Source: CAYJLF01 sp964371055
Lineage (GTDB): Bacteria > Eisenbacteria > RBG-16-71-46 > CAIMUX01
Length of the DNA: 64,000 bases
Assembly: GCA_964371055.1 (NCBI GenBank)
Contig: CAYJLF010000006.1
Coordinates: forward strand, 124,001 to 188,000
Direction of reading: 5' to 3'
The position numbers were made by a program, and so were the translations under genes. Positions 43,071-51,934 of the stretch are shown here, piece by piece. The first letter of the stretch is position 1, and every line of letters starts with the position of its first letter. Under the pieces are notes generated by a model, which was not told where the DNA came from, did no database searches, and worked only from the letters and a program-made list of their open reading frames with translations.

Positions 43071-43751
43071 CTACGCACGGCTCCAAGCCTCCCGATCGAG
43101 CCGCGGGAAGGTGAGGTCGAAGGTCCCCGGCGTCATCTGCTCGAACCGTACGGTGCCCGCGGCGTCCAGTGTGCCCTCCAGGACCCGGCCGCTCGAGAGG
43201 GTCAGGCGGTAGCGCTCGCCCGCGATCGGCACGTCGTCCTCGCCGACCAATTCCACCTCGATCCAGGTGAGGACGGGCGCGGACGGGCGCGGCGGACCGG
43301 GCTCTTCGGTGGTCGAAACCGGAGTCTCGCCCGTCGCGCGCTCGGGACCGCCGGTTCGCCGGGAGTCGCGATCCATGCGGGTCAGCGGGGCGAGTCCGAC
43401 CTCGAGGTCCCCCCGCGCCAGCGCCTCCGCCACCCGCTGTACGATCCCGTCCGGATCGAGGTACGACCAGGCCAAGGACGAGTCCCGCAGGATCCGGTGG
43501 AAAGCCCCGAGGGTCCATGAGTCGAGTTCGAATCGTCCGAGGAACCGCCGCGCGTCGTCGGGGCTCAGAAACCTCAGTCGCGCTGCCCCGCCCGGGGCAG
43601 GTGTCCAGAGGAACTCGTACTTCGACCCGAGTCGATCGCGGATCTCGGTATACGCCGGCCGCCCCCGGTGAGCGGCAGAGCGGGGTGCGCCGTGATCGCG
43701 CGCGGTTCCGTCTGGGAGGGCCATGGCCGAGTCCGCCGTGCCACGGTTCAT
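43071..43751 (-). CDS. Protein with a C-terminal beta-sandwich typical of injection-system accessory genes
   Basis: 226 residues from ATG 43751 (ribosome binding site weak; ATG 43724 is possible). The N-terminal part (PAYTEIRDRLGSKYEFLWTP, LSPDDARRFLGRFELD) is helical. After a Pro-rich linker the C-terminal ~85 residues form a beta-sandwich: TWIEVELVGEDDVPIAGERYRLTLSSGRVLEGTLDAAG, VRFEQMTPGTFDLTFPRLD. I associate this domain with proteins next to VgrG, PAAR and LysM genes, and the next gene is a LysM protein. First gene of the four-gene cluster. Confidence 0.7.
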   Translation of the reverse strand: MNRGTADSAMALPDGTARDHGAPRSAAHRGRPAYTEIRDRLGSKYEFLWTPAPGGAARLRFLSPDDARRFLGRFELDSWTLGAFHRILRDSSLAWSYLDPDGIVQRVAEALARGDLEVGLAPLTRMDRDSRRTGGPERATGETPVSTTEEPGPPRPSAPVLTWIEVELVGEDDVPIAGERYRLTLSSGRVLEGTLDAAGTVRFEQMTPGTFDLTFPRLDREAWSRA

Positions 43752-44017
43752 CCGTCGCGCCGGCCGGCGCTTGGCGTCTCCAAGCCGGCACTGGTGCGAT
43801 CGGCAATGTCAATCGCGGGGCCAAGATGAACGCTGCCCCGCTACATGTCAACCACGACGGTGCCGGCACGACCTTCTCCCGGTCGGTGGGGCGACGACCC
43901 GGCGGCAACTGCTCGCCTTCTGCTCGATTGCAATCCCTCGCCGGATCCGTTGGACTGGATGCGCGTCGTTCGTGACGCCGCGAGCCGCGCACCCAACCAC
44001 ATCGGCCTGGAGGATTC

Positions 44018-44836
44018 ATGCCCGGCACCGCCGCACGCCCGACGATTCTCTCCGTCACGCCGACCCTCTGCCACCTGCTCGGCGTTCCGCCCCCCGCGCT
44101 CTGCACGACCTCGCCCCTGCTCGAGGTGCTCGAGGCGTCGGAGGCAGTGCTGCGCGGGCATCCGCTCGAACGCTGTCTCGTCTACGCCCCGGACGCCATC
44201 GGCGAGCACCTCCTGACCGCCTGGCCCGGGATGTACGACGAGATCGCCCGGACCGCTCCGACCAGCGTGCGGCTCCGTTCCGCGGTGCCGCCGAAGACGC
44301 CGGTCTGCTACGCCGCGATCTTCACCGGCGCTCCCCCGGAGACGCACGGCGTGCGCCACCACGAGCGCCCCGTGCTGCCGTGCGATACCCTCTTCGATTC
44401 CCTCATCCGCGCCGGCCGACGCGTCGCGATCGCCGCAGTCACCGACTCGAGCATTGACCGGCTCTTCCGCGGACGCGCGCTGGACTATTTCTCCGAGCCT
44501 TACGATCCCGAGGTCTCTACCCGCGTCCACTCCCTTCTCCTGGAAGACCGGCACGATCTGATCGTCGCCTACCAGCAGGAGTACGACGACTGCGTGCACG
44601 CGATGGATCCCCTCTGCCCCGACGCCGTCTCCGCTGCGCGACGGCACGTTGCAGTTTTCGCCGACCTCGCCGGTACCGCCGCCCGGCGCTGGGCCGGCCG
44701 CCGCTGGGGCGTCGTCTTCGTTCCCGACCACGGCGCTCACCTCGATCCGGCTACCGGGAAGGGGACGCATGGCGAAGAGCTCCCGGAGGACATGCACCTT
44801 CGGCACTCTTACGGTTTCGGGGCACCGGAGGCCTGA
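44018..44836 (+). CDS. Alkaline-phosphatase-superfamily phosphodiesterase-like protein
   Basis: 272 residues from ATG 44018 (GGAGG 4-5 nt upstream). The core follows nucleotide pyrophosphatase/phosphodiesterase-type proteins: RSAVPPKTPVCYAAIFTGAPPETHGVRHHERPVLPCDTLFDSLI, where a Thr or Ser near PVCYAAIF would be the nucleophile, then VFVPDHGAHLDPATGKGTHGE with DHG metal ligands. It is shorter than most members (the usual N-terminal DxDG metal site is not clear), so activity is uncertain. It lies ahead of the amine oxidase in the same direction. Confidence 0.72.
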   Translation: MPGTAARPTILSVTPTLCHLLGVPPPALCTTSPLLEVLEASEAVLRGHPLERCLVYAPDAIGEHLLTAWPGMYDEIARTAPTSVRLRSAVPPKTPVCYAAIFTGAPPETHGVRHHERPVLPCDTLFDSLIRAGRRVAIAAVTDSSIDRLFRGRALDYFSEPYDPEVSTRVHSLLLEDRHDLIVAYQQEYDDCVHAMDPLCPDAVSAARRHVAVFADLAGTAARRWAGRRWGVVFVPDHGAHLDPATGKGTHGEELPEDMHLRHSYGFGAPEA

Positions 44837-45006
44837 GGGGAGCGCAGCGAGATCTTGCCTGCTGCGATGCCCGGCCTCTTCGTGGCCACAACCACTCCGG
44901 CGTGTTGGCTTGCTCTGCACCCAAGGCCGGCGTACACTCCCCCGCTTCCCTTCGCGGCGACCGGCCCGACCGGTCCCTTGGCCACTCTTGGTGGAGGAAT
45001 CCAGCA

Positions 45007-46497
45007 GTGTCCCTCTCACTCTTCTCCCGGCTCGCGCGTCGCTTCGAGCCCGAAGACCGCCGCGTCAGCCGGCGCGAGTTTCTGCAGTCATCCATGGCCG
45101 CCTCGGCGGCGTTGCTCCTCTCCTCCTGTGCGGCGCCCGGGCTGCTGCGCCGCGATCGCCCGCGAGTCGTCGTCATCGGCGCGGGGTTCGCCGGGCTCGC
45201 CTGCGCGTACGAGCTGCGATCCGCCGGCTTTGACGTCACCGTGCTGGAGGCGCGGGACCGGGTCGGCGGGCGCGTGCTCAGCTTCCGCGACTTCGTCCCC
45301 GGCCGGAATGCGGAAGGGGGTGCGGAGCTGATCGGCTCCAACCACCCGACCTGGGTGGCATATGCGCAGCGGTTCAACCTTCGCTTCCTCGACGTCTCGG
45401 AAGATGCGGAGCTGGAGTTCCCGGTCTACCTGGGCGGTCGACTCCTCGATCCCGCCGAAGTCGAGACGCTCTACGAGGAGATGGACCAGGCGTACGCGCT
45501 CATGACGGCCGACGCGAAGGCGGTGAACGCCGACGAGCCGTGGCGGTCGCCGGACGCGGCGGCGCTCGACCGCCGGTCGACCGCGGAGTGGCTCGCCTCG
45601 GTGCCGGTCTCCCCCGTCACGAAGCACGCGGTGGAGGTGGAGACCGCTCACAACAACGGCGTCGCTTTGGCGGGCCAGAGCTACCTCGGCAACCTCGCGC
45701 AGGTCGCGGGGGGCGGCGGCGAGGCGTACTGGACCGAGAGCGAGGTCTACCGCTGCGCCGGAGGCAACCAGCAGCTCGCCTTCGAGCTCGCGGGCGCGAT
45801 CGGCTTCGAACGCATCCGCCTCGGCGAGCCGGTGGAGCGGATCCGCCTCGACGAGCGCGGCGCGACCGTGCGCACGGCACAGCAGGTCTACGCCGCCGAC
45901 GACGTCGTCCTCGCCGTCCCGCCGAGCGTCTGGGATCGGATCGACTGCGATCCCCCACTGGTGACCTCCCTCCGGCCGCAGATGGGGATCAACACCAAAT
46001 ACCTCTCGCACGTCCAGAGCCGCTACTGGCTGCGGGAGGGGCTGTCGCAGTACGCGCTCTCCGACGAGGAGGCGGGGCTGACCTGGGAAGCGACGGACGC
46101 GCAGCCGGGGCCGGGGGGGTTCGTGCTGACCTCCTTCACCGGTCACGAGGTGTCCAACCGGCTGCGGGGGATGAATCCGGACGAGCGGGACGCGCGCATG
46201 GCCGAAGCGCTCGAGGCGGTCCTGCCGGGCTACCGCGAGGAACGTGTGCGCACGCGGTTCATGAACTGGCCCTCCGATCCCTGGACCCGCGCGGCCTATT
46301 CGTTTCCGGCGCCGGGGGAGGTGACACGCTTCGGTCCGGTCCTGCGCCAGGGGCTCGGCCGGTTGCACTTCGCGGGCGAGCACGCCTGCTATGCGTTCGT
46401 GGGATACATGGAGGGGGCGCTCAACAGCGGCGCCGCGGTGGCGCGACGGATCGCGGAGGCGGCCTACTCCGCCTCCATCTCCAGCACCTTGCACTGA
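45007..46497 (+). CDS. Flavin-dependent amine oxidase with Tat-type signal
   Basis: 496 residues from GTG 45007, with GGAGGAAT upstream. A twin-arginine signal is visible (RRVSRREFLQSSMAASAALLLSSCAAP). The ADP-binding fold is RVVVIGAGFAGLACAYELRSAGFDVTVLEARDRVGGRV. The C-terminal FAD site is GLGRLHFAGEHACYAFVGYMEGALNSG. This is the flavin monoamine oxidase / L-amino acid oxidase type that oxidises amines outside the cytoplasm. The substrate is unknown. The 3' end overlaps the convergent lipoprotein gene by 34 nt. Confidence 0.88.
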   Translation: MSLSLFSRLARRFEPEDRRVSRREFLQSSMAASAALLLSSCAAPGLLRRDRPRVVVIGAGFAGLACAYELRSAGFDVTVLEARDRVGGRVLSFRDFVPGRNAEGGAELIGSNHPTWVAYAQRFNLRFLDVSEDAELEFPVYLGGRLLDPAEVETLYEEMDQAYALMTADAKAVNADEPWRSPDAAALDRRSTAEWLASVPVSPVTKHAVEVETAHNNGVALAGQSYLGNLAQVAGGGGEAYWTESEVYRCAGGNQQLAFELAGAIGFERIRLGEPVERIRLDERGATVRTAQQVYAADDVVLAVPPSVWDRIDCDPPLVTSLRPQMGINTKYLSHVQSRYWLREGLSQYALSDEEAGLTWEATDAQPGPGGFVLTSFTGHEVSNRLRGMNPDERDARMAEALEAVLPGYREERVRTRFMNWPSDPWTRAAYSFPAPGEVTRFGPVLRQGLGRLHFAGEHACYAFVGYMEGALNSGAAVARRIAEAAYSASISSTLH

Positions 46498-47078
46498 ATC
46501 TGCAGGTGAGCGCTCGCCGGAAGGAAGAGGAACGCGGCGCCATCGCCGTACGGGAAGGGGATGATCTCGACCGTCCCCGCCAGGCGCGCTCCCTCCGGCA
46601 TCGCCTGCAGCCGTGCGGCGATCGCGGCGTCCGTCAGATCCTCTTTGGCCACCCCCACCAGGTGATCCGCGGCGGTGTGGTACCGGAAGGTGACCCGCGG
46701 GCCCGCCGCGGTCGAGGGGATTTCCAACTCGCACGCACCGCCCGGCGCACGCACGAACCGCGCCTCCGGCGCGCTCGCGATCCTCGCGCCCGGGCGGTAG
46801 ATCAGATCGAGTTCCTCGAACGCCTCCTTCCGGCGCTTCTCTGCGCAGATCGCGCAGGAATCGGCCCGGCTTCGTTCGAGCCGCTCGAGGGCTGCGGCCG
46901 GCAGATCGAGAACGGAAATGACAACGTCCTGGGCCACCGGCGGAGTCGCCGGCTGCGTCTCCCGGGATGATGAAGCGCAGCCGGAGCCGAGCACGACCAG
47001 GCCAAGCATGAAGAGACCAAGAACCGCCGCGGGACCCAGGCCGGCGAGGTGCGGAAGAATGCGGCTAGAAAAAGGCAT
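46464..47078 (-). CDS. Lipoprotein, third gene of the DUF3015/DUF4105 cluster
   Basis: 204 residues from ATG 47078. Signal LGPAAVLGLFMLGLVVLGSGC with Cys33 as the likely lipid site. The mature protein has a CAIC motif (ADSCAICAEKRRKEAFEELDLIY) and a beta-rich region with GPRVTFRYHTAADHLVGVAKEDLTDAAIA. The family is not recognised. Its start lies 14 nt inside the end of the DUF4105 gene, so co-translation is likely. Its 3' end overlaps the convergent amine oxidase gene. Confidence 0.72.
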   Translation of the reverse strand: MPFSSRILPHLAGLGPAAVLGLFMLGLVVLGSGCASSSRETQPATPPVAQDVVISVLDLPAAALERLERSRADSCAICAEKRRKEAFEELDLIYRPGARIASAPEARFVRAPGGACELEIPSTAAGPRVTFRYHTAADHLVGVAKEDLTDAAIAARLQAMPEGARLAGTVEIIPFPYGDGAAFLFLPASAHLQIQCKVLEMEAE

Positions 47079-48990
47079 TAGCGCCGACTCTCGCTTCCTG
47101 CGTGAAGACATCGCGCTCGAGGCAACCGTCGACATGGATCGACAGGCTCGTGTTCGCGCCCAGTCGGAAGTTCTGGCCGAAGCTTGCCTGCACGAACCGG
47201 ACCTCCTCGCCCAGAGGGTAGTTGGCGTACCGCGCCGCGAGTTGCGCCTTCCACCACGAGGCCACGTTCTTCAGCACGCCCGTCGAGGCGCCCGCGCCCA
47301 GCGAAAAGCCCCGATCCAGCGCGCCGCCGACCCGGAGATCGCTCTCGAGCATCACATACCAGAGCCCCACGACCGGAAGATCGTACGCCCGGCCGGCCCC
47401 GGGGCTGAGCCCGTAGACCAGGTGATCCCCTCGGCGCTCCAGTGCTCGCCGATAGAAGCCGGTGTTCACCTTCCATGACATCGGCCGGAGAAACCTGCTC
47501 CGCGGCGCGATCGAGACGATGTCGATCAGGTCGATCGCTTCAAGCCTGAGCCTCCGCTCCCGGGAGTAGTACCGGAGGGCAACGTCGCCGAAGATGATCT
47601 GCGAGCCCCGCTTGTAGCCCGCCTCGTCGTCGAGCAGCCCGTGATACGCCGGTCGCAGCCGGAGTTCCTGGAACGGCTCCTCCTCGAGGGCTCCCGCCGC
47701 GATGGCCAGCCGGTTGGAACGGTGTCCGTCGTCCGGCCGGACGGGGACCGGGATCTCGTAGCGCCACTCCTCGGACTCCCCCAGGCGGCTCCGGGCCTCG
47801 AGCGTCTTCAGAAAGCGCGGAACGTAGAGGTTTTTCTCGAGATCGCCCCTCGTGTGCAGGTACTGGAGATACTCGCTCGCCAGATCGCAGACCCGGATCT
47901 TCTCTTCGCGCGGGATCTCCCGCTCCAGCACCGAAGTCGCTTCCCGCTTCCCCCGCGCAATCTCCCAGGCCTCCTCGCGTCGCTCCGCGGGGAGTGACGC
48001 CGAGAGGAACGAGACCTTGGTCGACTTCGAGGGACGGTAGACCGCCTCCTCGATCATGCCGCTCTCCCGGACCGCTCTGATCGTCGCGAGCGGGATAACC
48101 CAACCGTGGAACCGGTCAGTGAGCCGCACCGAGGGGCGCGCCGCCTCGAGCAGGAAGAGAAGACCGTAGGAGCAGTTCTCGCTGAAGAAGAAGTAGTTCG
48201 AGTGGATTTCCTCGAGTTCGTAGACATGCAGGACGAGCCGGCGGATCTCCTCAGAATCGAGGTTCAGCGGGTACTCCCAGATGTCCCGGTCGGCCACATC
48301 GCTGTACTCCTGCAATTTGGCGTAGTACGGCAGGATGGAGAAGTAGCCGGGATAGCCCCCCAACAGCCCCTTCGCGATGTAGATCGGCGCGATCGTCGAC
48401 CCGGTGGTCAGCGCCGAGTAGTTCACGGCATAGGCGAGGAGCTTGCTCTTCGAGGCGGTCTCGATCGTCAGCAGGGTGTGCCCGTACATGGAGGCCGGGC
48501 TGTTGATGTGCGACGTCGGGAAGATCAGCGTCGCCGACTCCGGCCGGATCTGCTCGAGGAAGTTCTCGAACCGGTCGCACCGCGGCACGGGCAGCCGCGT
48601 CTCGTCGATCGCCAGTTTCGTCCGCAGCCACTCGTAGCGCGCCGCGAATCGGCAGACCGGGTGCTTCCGGGTGGTGTCCGCCTCCGGGATGGCCGGTTCG
48701 AAGAACGACCGGATGGTGGCGCACAGCTCGGCCTGTGGATCGTGCTTGCCCCTGGGATCGGCGAAGAAGGCGGGGTCATCGACCAGACTGCGCAGGCCGA
48801 AGAGCCCTCGCTTGTAGTGCAGGAGGATGTGCCAGTACCTCTCCTCGTGCAGCTTCTGACGCTCCGCCGATGCGAGGAGAGAGTCCGCGTAGGAATCGAC
48901 CGCGACAACGTCGGCGTCGCCGGCCCCCGCCGGCTGCGCGCAGAGGATCAGGAGGAAAAGGACGAGGGGCAGCCGGAGTCCGAAGACCAC
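47065..48990 (-). CDS. DUF4105 (Lnb N-terminal periplasmic domain) envelope protein
   Basis: 641 residues from GTG 48990; the signal peptide is LPLVLFLLILCAQPAGA. The DUF4105 core is clear: LIFPTSHINSPASMYGHTLLTIET, YAVNYSALTTGSTIAPIYIAKGLLGGYPGYFSILPYYAKLQEYSDV, DIWEYPLNL, NYFFFSENCSYGLLFLLE. Cys in SENCSYGLL and His in SPASMYGHT resemble the Cys/His layout of an NlpC/P60-like fold. The C-terminal ~200 residues alternate hydrophobic strands and end in a final Phe (VGANAFF), consistent with an outer-membrane beta-barrel. It lies in one cluster with a DUF3015 gene and a lipoprotein. Confidence 0.9.
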   Translation of the reverse strand: MVFGLRLPLVLFLLILCAQPAGAGDADVVAVDSYADSLLASAERQKLHEERYWHILLHYKRGLFGLRSLVDDPAFFADPRGKHDPQAELCATIRSFFEPAIPEADTTRKHPVCRFAARYEWLRTKLAIDETRLPVPRCDRFENFLEQIRPESATLIFPTSHINSPASMYGHTLLTIETASKSKLLAYAVNYSALTTGSTIAPIYIAKGLLGGYPGYFSILPYYAKLQEYSDVADRDIWEYPLNLDSEEIRRLVLHVYELEEIHSNYFFFSENCSYGLLFLLEAARPSVRLTDRFHGWVIPLATIRAVRESGMIEEAVYRPSKSTKVSFLSASLPAERREEAWEIARGKREATSVLEREIPREEKIRVCDLASEYLQYLHTRGDLEKNLYVPRFLKTLEARSRLGESEEWRYEIPVPVRPDDGHRSNRLAIAAGALEEEPFQELRLRPAYHGLLDDEAGYKRGSQIIFGDVALRYYSRERRLRLEAIDLIDIVSIAPRSRFLRPMSWKVNTGFYRRALERRGDHLVYGLSPGAGRAYDLPVVGLWYVMLESDLRVGGALDRGFSLGAGASTGVLKNVASWWKAQLAARYANYPLGEEVRFVQASFGQNFRLGANTSLSIHVDGCLERDVFTQEARVGANAFF

Positions 48991-49025
48991 CCGCCCGCCC
49001 CCCGGTGCGCTCTGCTCGTACAGGA

Positions 49026-49496
49026 TCAGCTCGGCTGGTTCAGGACCTTCTCGATGTTGTTCAGGACGTCGAGGGAGGTCACCTCAACGGAGGTGTAGAT
49101 CCGGGAGAAGCTCGACTGGAGCCTGGCATACAGGTCCGGCCGCGCCTCGACCGGCGTGTCCAGCAGCACCGCCAGCGTGCTCAGGTACTCCCCGTGCCCC
49201 TGGGAGATGTCCATGGCCAGGTTGTCCATGTTGTCGGAGACGAACTTGTTGAGCTTCTCATTGGAAGCGAAGGTCGCCGCCTTCGTGCAGTTGCTGGTGC
49301 CGGTCGTGATGCCGAAGGTCTGGTTGCCGTAGATGCCATTGAAGGTCGCGGCGCAGACCTGCGACAGCAGGCCATCCTGGTCCTTGAAGATGAGCGAACC
49401 GAGTCCGCAGCCGGTGTTGTTCTGGTTCGCCTGGATCTCACCGGCGACAGCCAGCAGGCAGAAACCGGCGAGCATCAGTCCCACGAATCCTTTCAT
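49026..49496 (-). CDS. DUF3015-family periplasmic protein
   Basis: 156 residues from ATG 49496 (AAAGGAGG upstream). Signal peptide: MKGFVGLMLAGFCLLAVAGEIQA. The DUF3015 core is complete: NTGCGLGSLIFKDQDGLLSQVCAATFNGIYGNQTFGITTGTSNC, then FVSDNMDNLAMDISQGHGEYLSTLAVLL. It lies directly upstream of the DUF4105 gene, a pairing I recall from other bacteria. No biochemical role is known. Confidence 0.9.
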   Translation of the reverse strand: MKGFVGLMLAGFCLLAVAGEIQANQNNTGCGLGSLIFKDQDGLLSQVCAATFNGIYGNQTFGITTGTSNCTKAATFASNEKLNKFVSDNMDNLAMDISQGHGEYLSTLAVLLDTPVEARPDLYARLQSSFSRIYTSVEVTSLDVLNNIEKVLNQPS

Positions 49497-49578
49497 GCGT
49501 CCTCCTTTGTTCCGTCGTGCCGCCTCTGGTGGCGGCTCCGGATGTTGCCACAGGCCTCCGGCCCTGTCCAGCACGACC

Positions 49579-51180
49579 CTACTCCACCTCCCCCTGCCGG
49601 AACCAGCGCCGCCGGCGCGCGTCATGATAGATCCAGAGCCAGGCGCCGGGGAGATCGGCGGAAGTCGTGGCTCCCGCAGCCGCCGATCCGACCGCGACGA
49701 CAAAAACGTACCAGTAACGCCGCGTCACCGTGCGCCGCCACCATCCGCCCGAGACGAGGAACGGCCCCTTTGCCTCCCGCACGGCGCCCAGGCCGTGGAT
49801 CGTCCGCGTGAGCGGGCTGTCAGCCTCCGGCGTCCCGACTTCGCTCGCGCCGTCCTCCACGCCGGCCTCGCCCGGCGCGCCCCGGGCCCGCGACAGCGTG
49901 ATCGGCTCCGGCCGTGCGAGGATCCGCCGCACGAGCGGCGTCATCCGTACCTTGCGTGGCTCGGCCCCAGCCAGCCGCTCCAGCGGCTCCAGCACGACCT
50001 GCGCCTCGGGCAGGTGCGCCTCGACGAGACGCGCCACGGAGACCGCACCGTCTCCGTACTCCGCCCGCACGCGCGCCAGGGCGCGATTGGCCGCTTCCAG
50101 GTCGCGGCGCGGCGCCTCCGCAAAGAGGGTCATCTGCTCCGAGGACGCCGCGACGAATCCCGCCTCGAGCCGCACCTCCACCGCTCCCGATGGAAACGGG
50201 ATCGACTCGAGCCGCAGCCGCAAGAGGTCGAGCAACAGCTCCAGCTCCCGCGTCGGCGTGGCCGGTCGCAACGTCTCGAGGCGGCTGCGCGCGCCGTCCG
50301 CTCCCGGGTGGTCGAAGACGATCTCGACGGCCAGCGAGGCCAGGGCGCGATCCCGGCGGCGGAGACGTTCCAGCAGCGTGCGGAGATCGTCCTCGATCGC
50401 ATGGAGCAGCCGCGCGACATCGGTCTCGGCGTGGTCCAGCAGGATCCGGCGCTCGTGCGGCTCTTCCGGGATCTCCGGCGCGAGCGGCGTCCACGATTCT
50501 CCGCGCGCCTGGCGATGGAGGGCAAACGCCGCCTCGCCGAAACGCCGGCGGATCCCCGAGGGAGGCAGGTCGAGAAAGCCGCCCAGCTCGTGGATTCCGA
50601 GCCTGGCCAGAAGATCGCGGAGCCTGGCATCGCGCGTGATCCGGTCGATCCGAATGCGGCGCACCGCCGCGCGTTCCTGTTCGGGATCATCGAAGACGAC
50701 GAGCCCGGCGATGGATCGCGCCGTCGCGTAGCACCCGAAGCGCGAGAAGCCGACCGCGATGCGCCCTTCGTAGTTCGCTTTCCGCAAGTCGGCGCGGATG
50801 AGCCCGGCCCAGGCGGAAAACTCCGGATGCAACAGCCCCAGCCCATCGGCCCCCAGCCAGAAGGTCCCCGGCTCGTCGCGCGCCGGCTCGACCTCGGGGG
50901 AGAAGAACCGCAGCCGCGACAGCACCGCCTCGATCTCCGTCTCGATCTCGGAGTCGGCCACCACCCCCGCGCGCAACTCCCGCGCGAGAGAGAGCGCCCC
51001 GGCGTAGCGCATCCCGGACAGGACACGCTCGGCCCGCGCGCGCTCGTTCACCCAGAGGAGCAGGCCCTGCGGCCGATCCTCGTCGATCACCGCGGCCGGA
51101 AACCCGCTCCATTCGGGATGGCGCCTCAGCAGGATCTGCAGCGGAAAGGCGGGCAGATCAACACAGGCCATCCGGGCCAC
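49579..51180 (-). CDS. imuB: ImuB, Y-family-like mutasome scaffold
   Basis: 533 residues. ImuB is an inactive Y-family polymerase that bridges the beta-clamp, ImuA and DnaE2. The start MARMACVDLPAFPLQILL keeps the first acidic position. The second acidic motif of active polymerases is replaced (TFWLGADGLGLLHPEF). A clamp-binding motif is present at about residue 350 (EQMTLFAE). The C-terminal part (VSGGWWRRTVTRRYWYVF, GAWLWIYHDARRRRWF) matches the ImuB tail. It overlaps imuA by 23 nt and should be co-transcribed from the SOS-type box at 51935. Confidence 0.94.
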   Translation of the reverse strand: MARMACVDLPAFPLQILLRRHPEWSGFPAAVIDEDRPQGLLLWVNERARAERVLSGMRYAGALSLARELRAGVVADSEIETEIEAVLSRLRFFSPEVEPARDEPGTFWLGADGLGLLHPEFSAWAGLIRADLRKANYEGRIAVGFSRFGCYATARSIAGLVVFDDPEQERAAVRRIRIDRITRDARLRDLLARLGIHELGGFLDLPPSGIRRRFGEAAFALHRQARGESWTPLAPEIPEEPHERRILLDHAETDVARLLHAIEDDLRTLLERLRRRDRALASLAVEIVFDHPGADGARSRLETLRPATPTRELELLLDLLRLRLESIPFPSGAVEVRLEAGFVAASSEQMTLFAEAPRRDLEAANRALARVRAEYGDGAVSVARLVEAHLPEAQVVLEPLERLAGAEPRKVRMTPLVRRILARPEPITLSRARGAPGEAGVEDGASEVGTPEADSPLTRTIHGLGAVREAKGPFLVSGGWWRRTVTRRYWYVFVVAVGSAAAGATTSADLPGAWLWIYHDARRRRWFRQGEVE

Positions 51181-51844
51181 GGCAGACCTCTTCGTGGCTC
51201 CAGCCTGCTCCCTGGCGCTTGTCCTTCAGGACCTGGAGATGGAAGGTGAATCGATCGAAGCCTGTTCCCCGCGTGGTTCCTTCCACGCGGAGCAGGGCCA
51301 TCGAGGCGACCGGAGGCATCCCGGCCGGCCGGCGCGCGAGGATCAGCAAGGCTGCCTGGTGGCGGCGGCAGAGGGCGGAGAGGCGGACCTGGACAGAGGA
51401 ATGCAGACTCGCCGGGCGCGGGAGACCGCCGGTGCCGCCGAGATCGAGCACGACGAAACCGAACGCGCCCGAACGCAGCAGATGTTCCGCCGCGCGCGCG
51501 CCGGCGACCGCGCCTTTGACCCGCACCAAGGGGAGCGCCCGCAGATCGATTCCCCCCTCGTGCAGGTCGGGCGCGTGGAAGAAGGAGTCATGCGCCGCGA
51601 TCCAGGCCGCCGGCTCGTGGCGCTCCTGGGCCTCGCGGACCAGAAGTGCGGCCGCGGTCAGCCCACCGCTCGGTCCTGGTCCCGAGATCTCGGTCAGGCC
51701 TCCGGACAGGGTGTGCAGACTCCAGCGACGGGTGACAGCGTCCGGATCGCGTTCGGGAGGTGGCGCGATCGGAAGCGATCGTCCGACCGGATCAAGCGCC
51801 TCGACCAGCGAGAGCGCCATCGGGAGTTGCGGGAGTGTTCCCAT
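51158..51844 (-). CDS. imuA: ImuA-type RecA-like mutasome protein
   Basis: 228 residues from ATG 51844, with GAGG 7 nt upstream; earlier in-frame starts (51889, 51913) run through the 14-bp repeat and are less likely. The fold is RecA-like: LTEISGPGPSGGLTAAALLVREAQERHEPAAWIAAHDSFF, then AFGFVVLDLGG and a C-terminal strand LLILARR. The Walker A loop is degenerate (GPGPSGGLT, no GK[ST]), common in ImuA. It forms an operon with imuB. Confidence 0.9.
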   Translation of the reverse strand: MGTLPQLPMALSLVEALDPVGRSLPIAPPPERDPDAVTRRWSLHTLSGGLTEISGPGPSGGLTAAALLVREAQERHEPAAWIAAHDSFFHAPDLHEGGIDLRALPLVRVKGAVAGARAAEHLLRSGAFGFVVLDLGGTGGLPRPASLHSSVQVRLSALCRRHQAALLILARRPAGMPPVASMALLRVEGTTRGTGFDRFTFHLQVLKDKRQGAGWSHEEVCRGPDGLC

Positions 51845-51864
51845 GCGTGACCTCGTGACTTTGT

Positions 51865-51906
51865 AGCTCTGGCATCGCAGCTCTGGCATCGCAGCTCTGG
51901 CATCCT
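51865..51906. repeat. Three 14-bp tandem repeats in the imuA leader
   Basis: AGCTCTGGCATCGC at 51865-51878 and 51879-51892, with a third copy differing at its last two bases at 51893-51906. Each copy contains an ATG on the imuA strand. Because 14 is not a multiple of three, each copy puts that ATG in a different frame relative to imuA. Confidence 0.9.
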
Positions 51907-51934
51907 CGATCATGGTTCCCCGCACGAATGAGAC

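Noticed and set aside
51865..51906. CRISPR-like array
   Set aside because: The units are 14 bp, directly tandem and without spacers.
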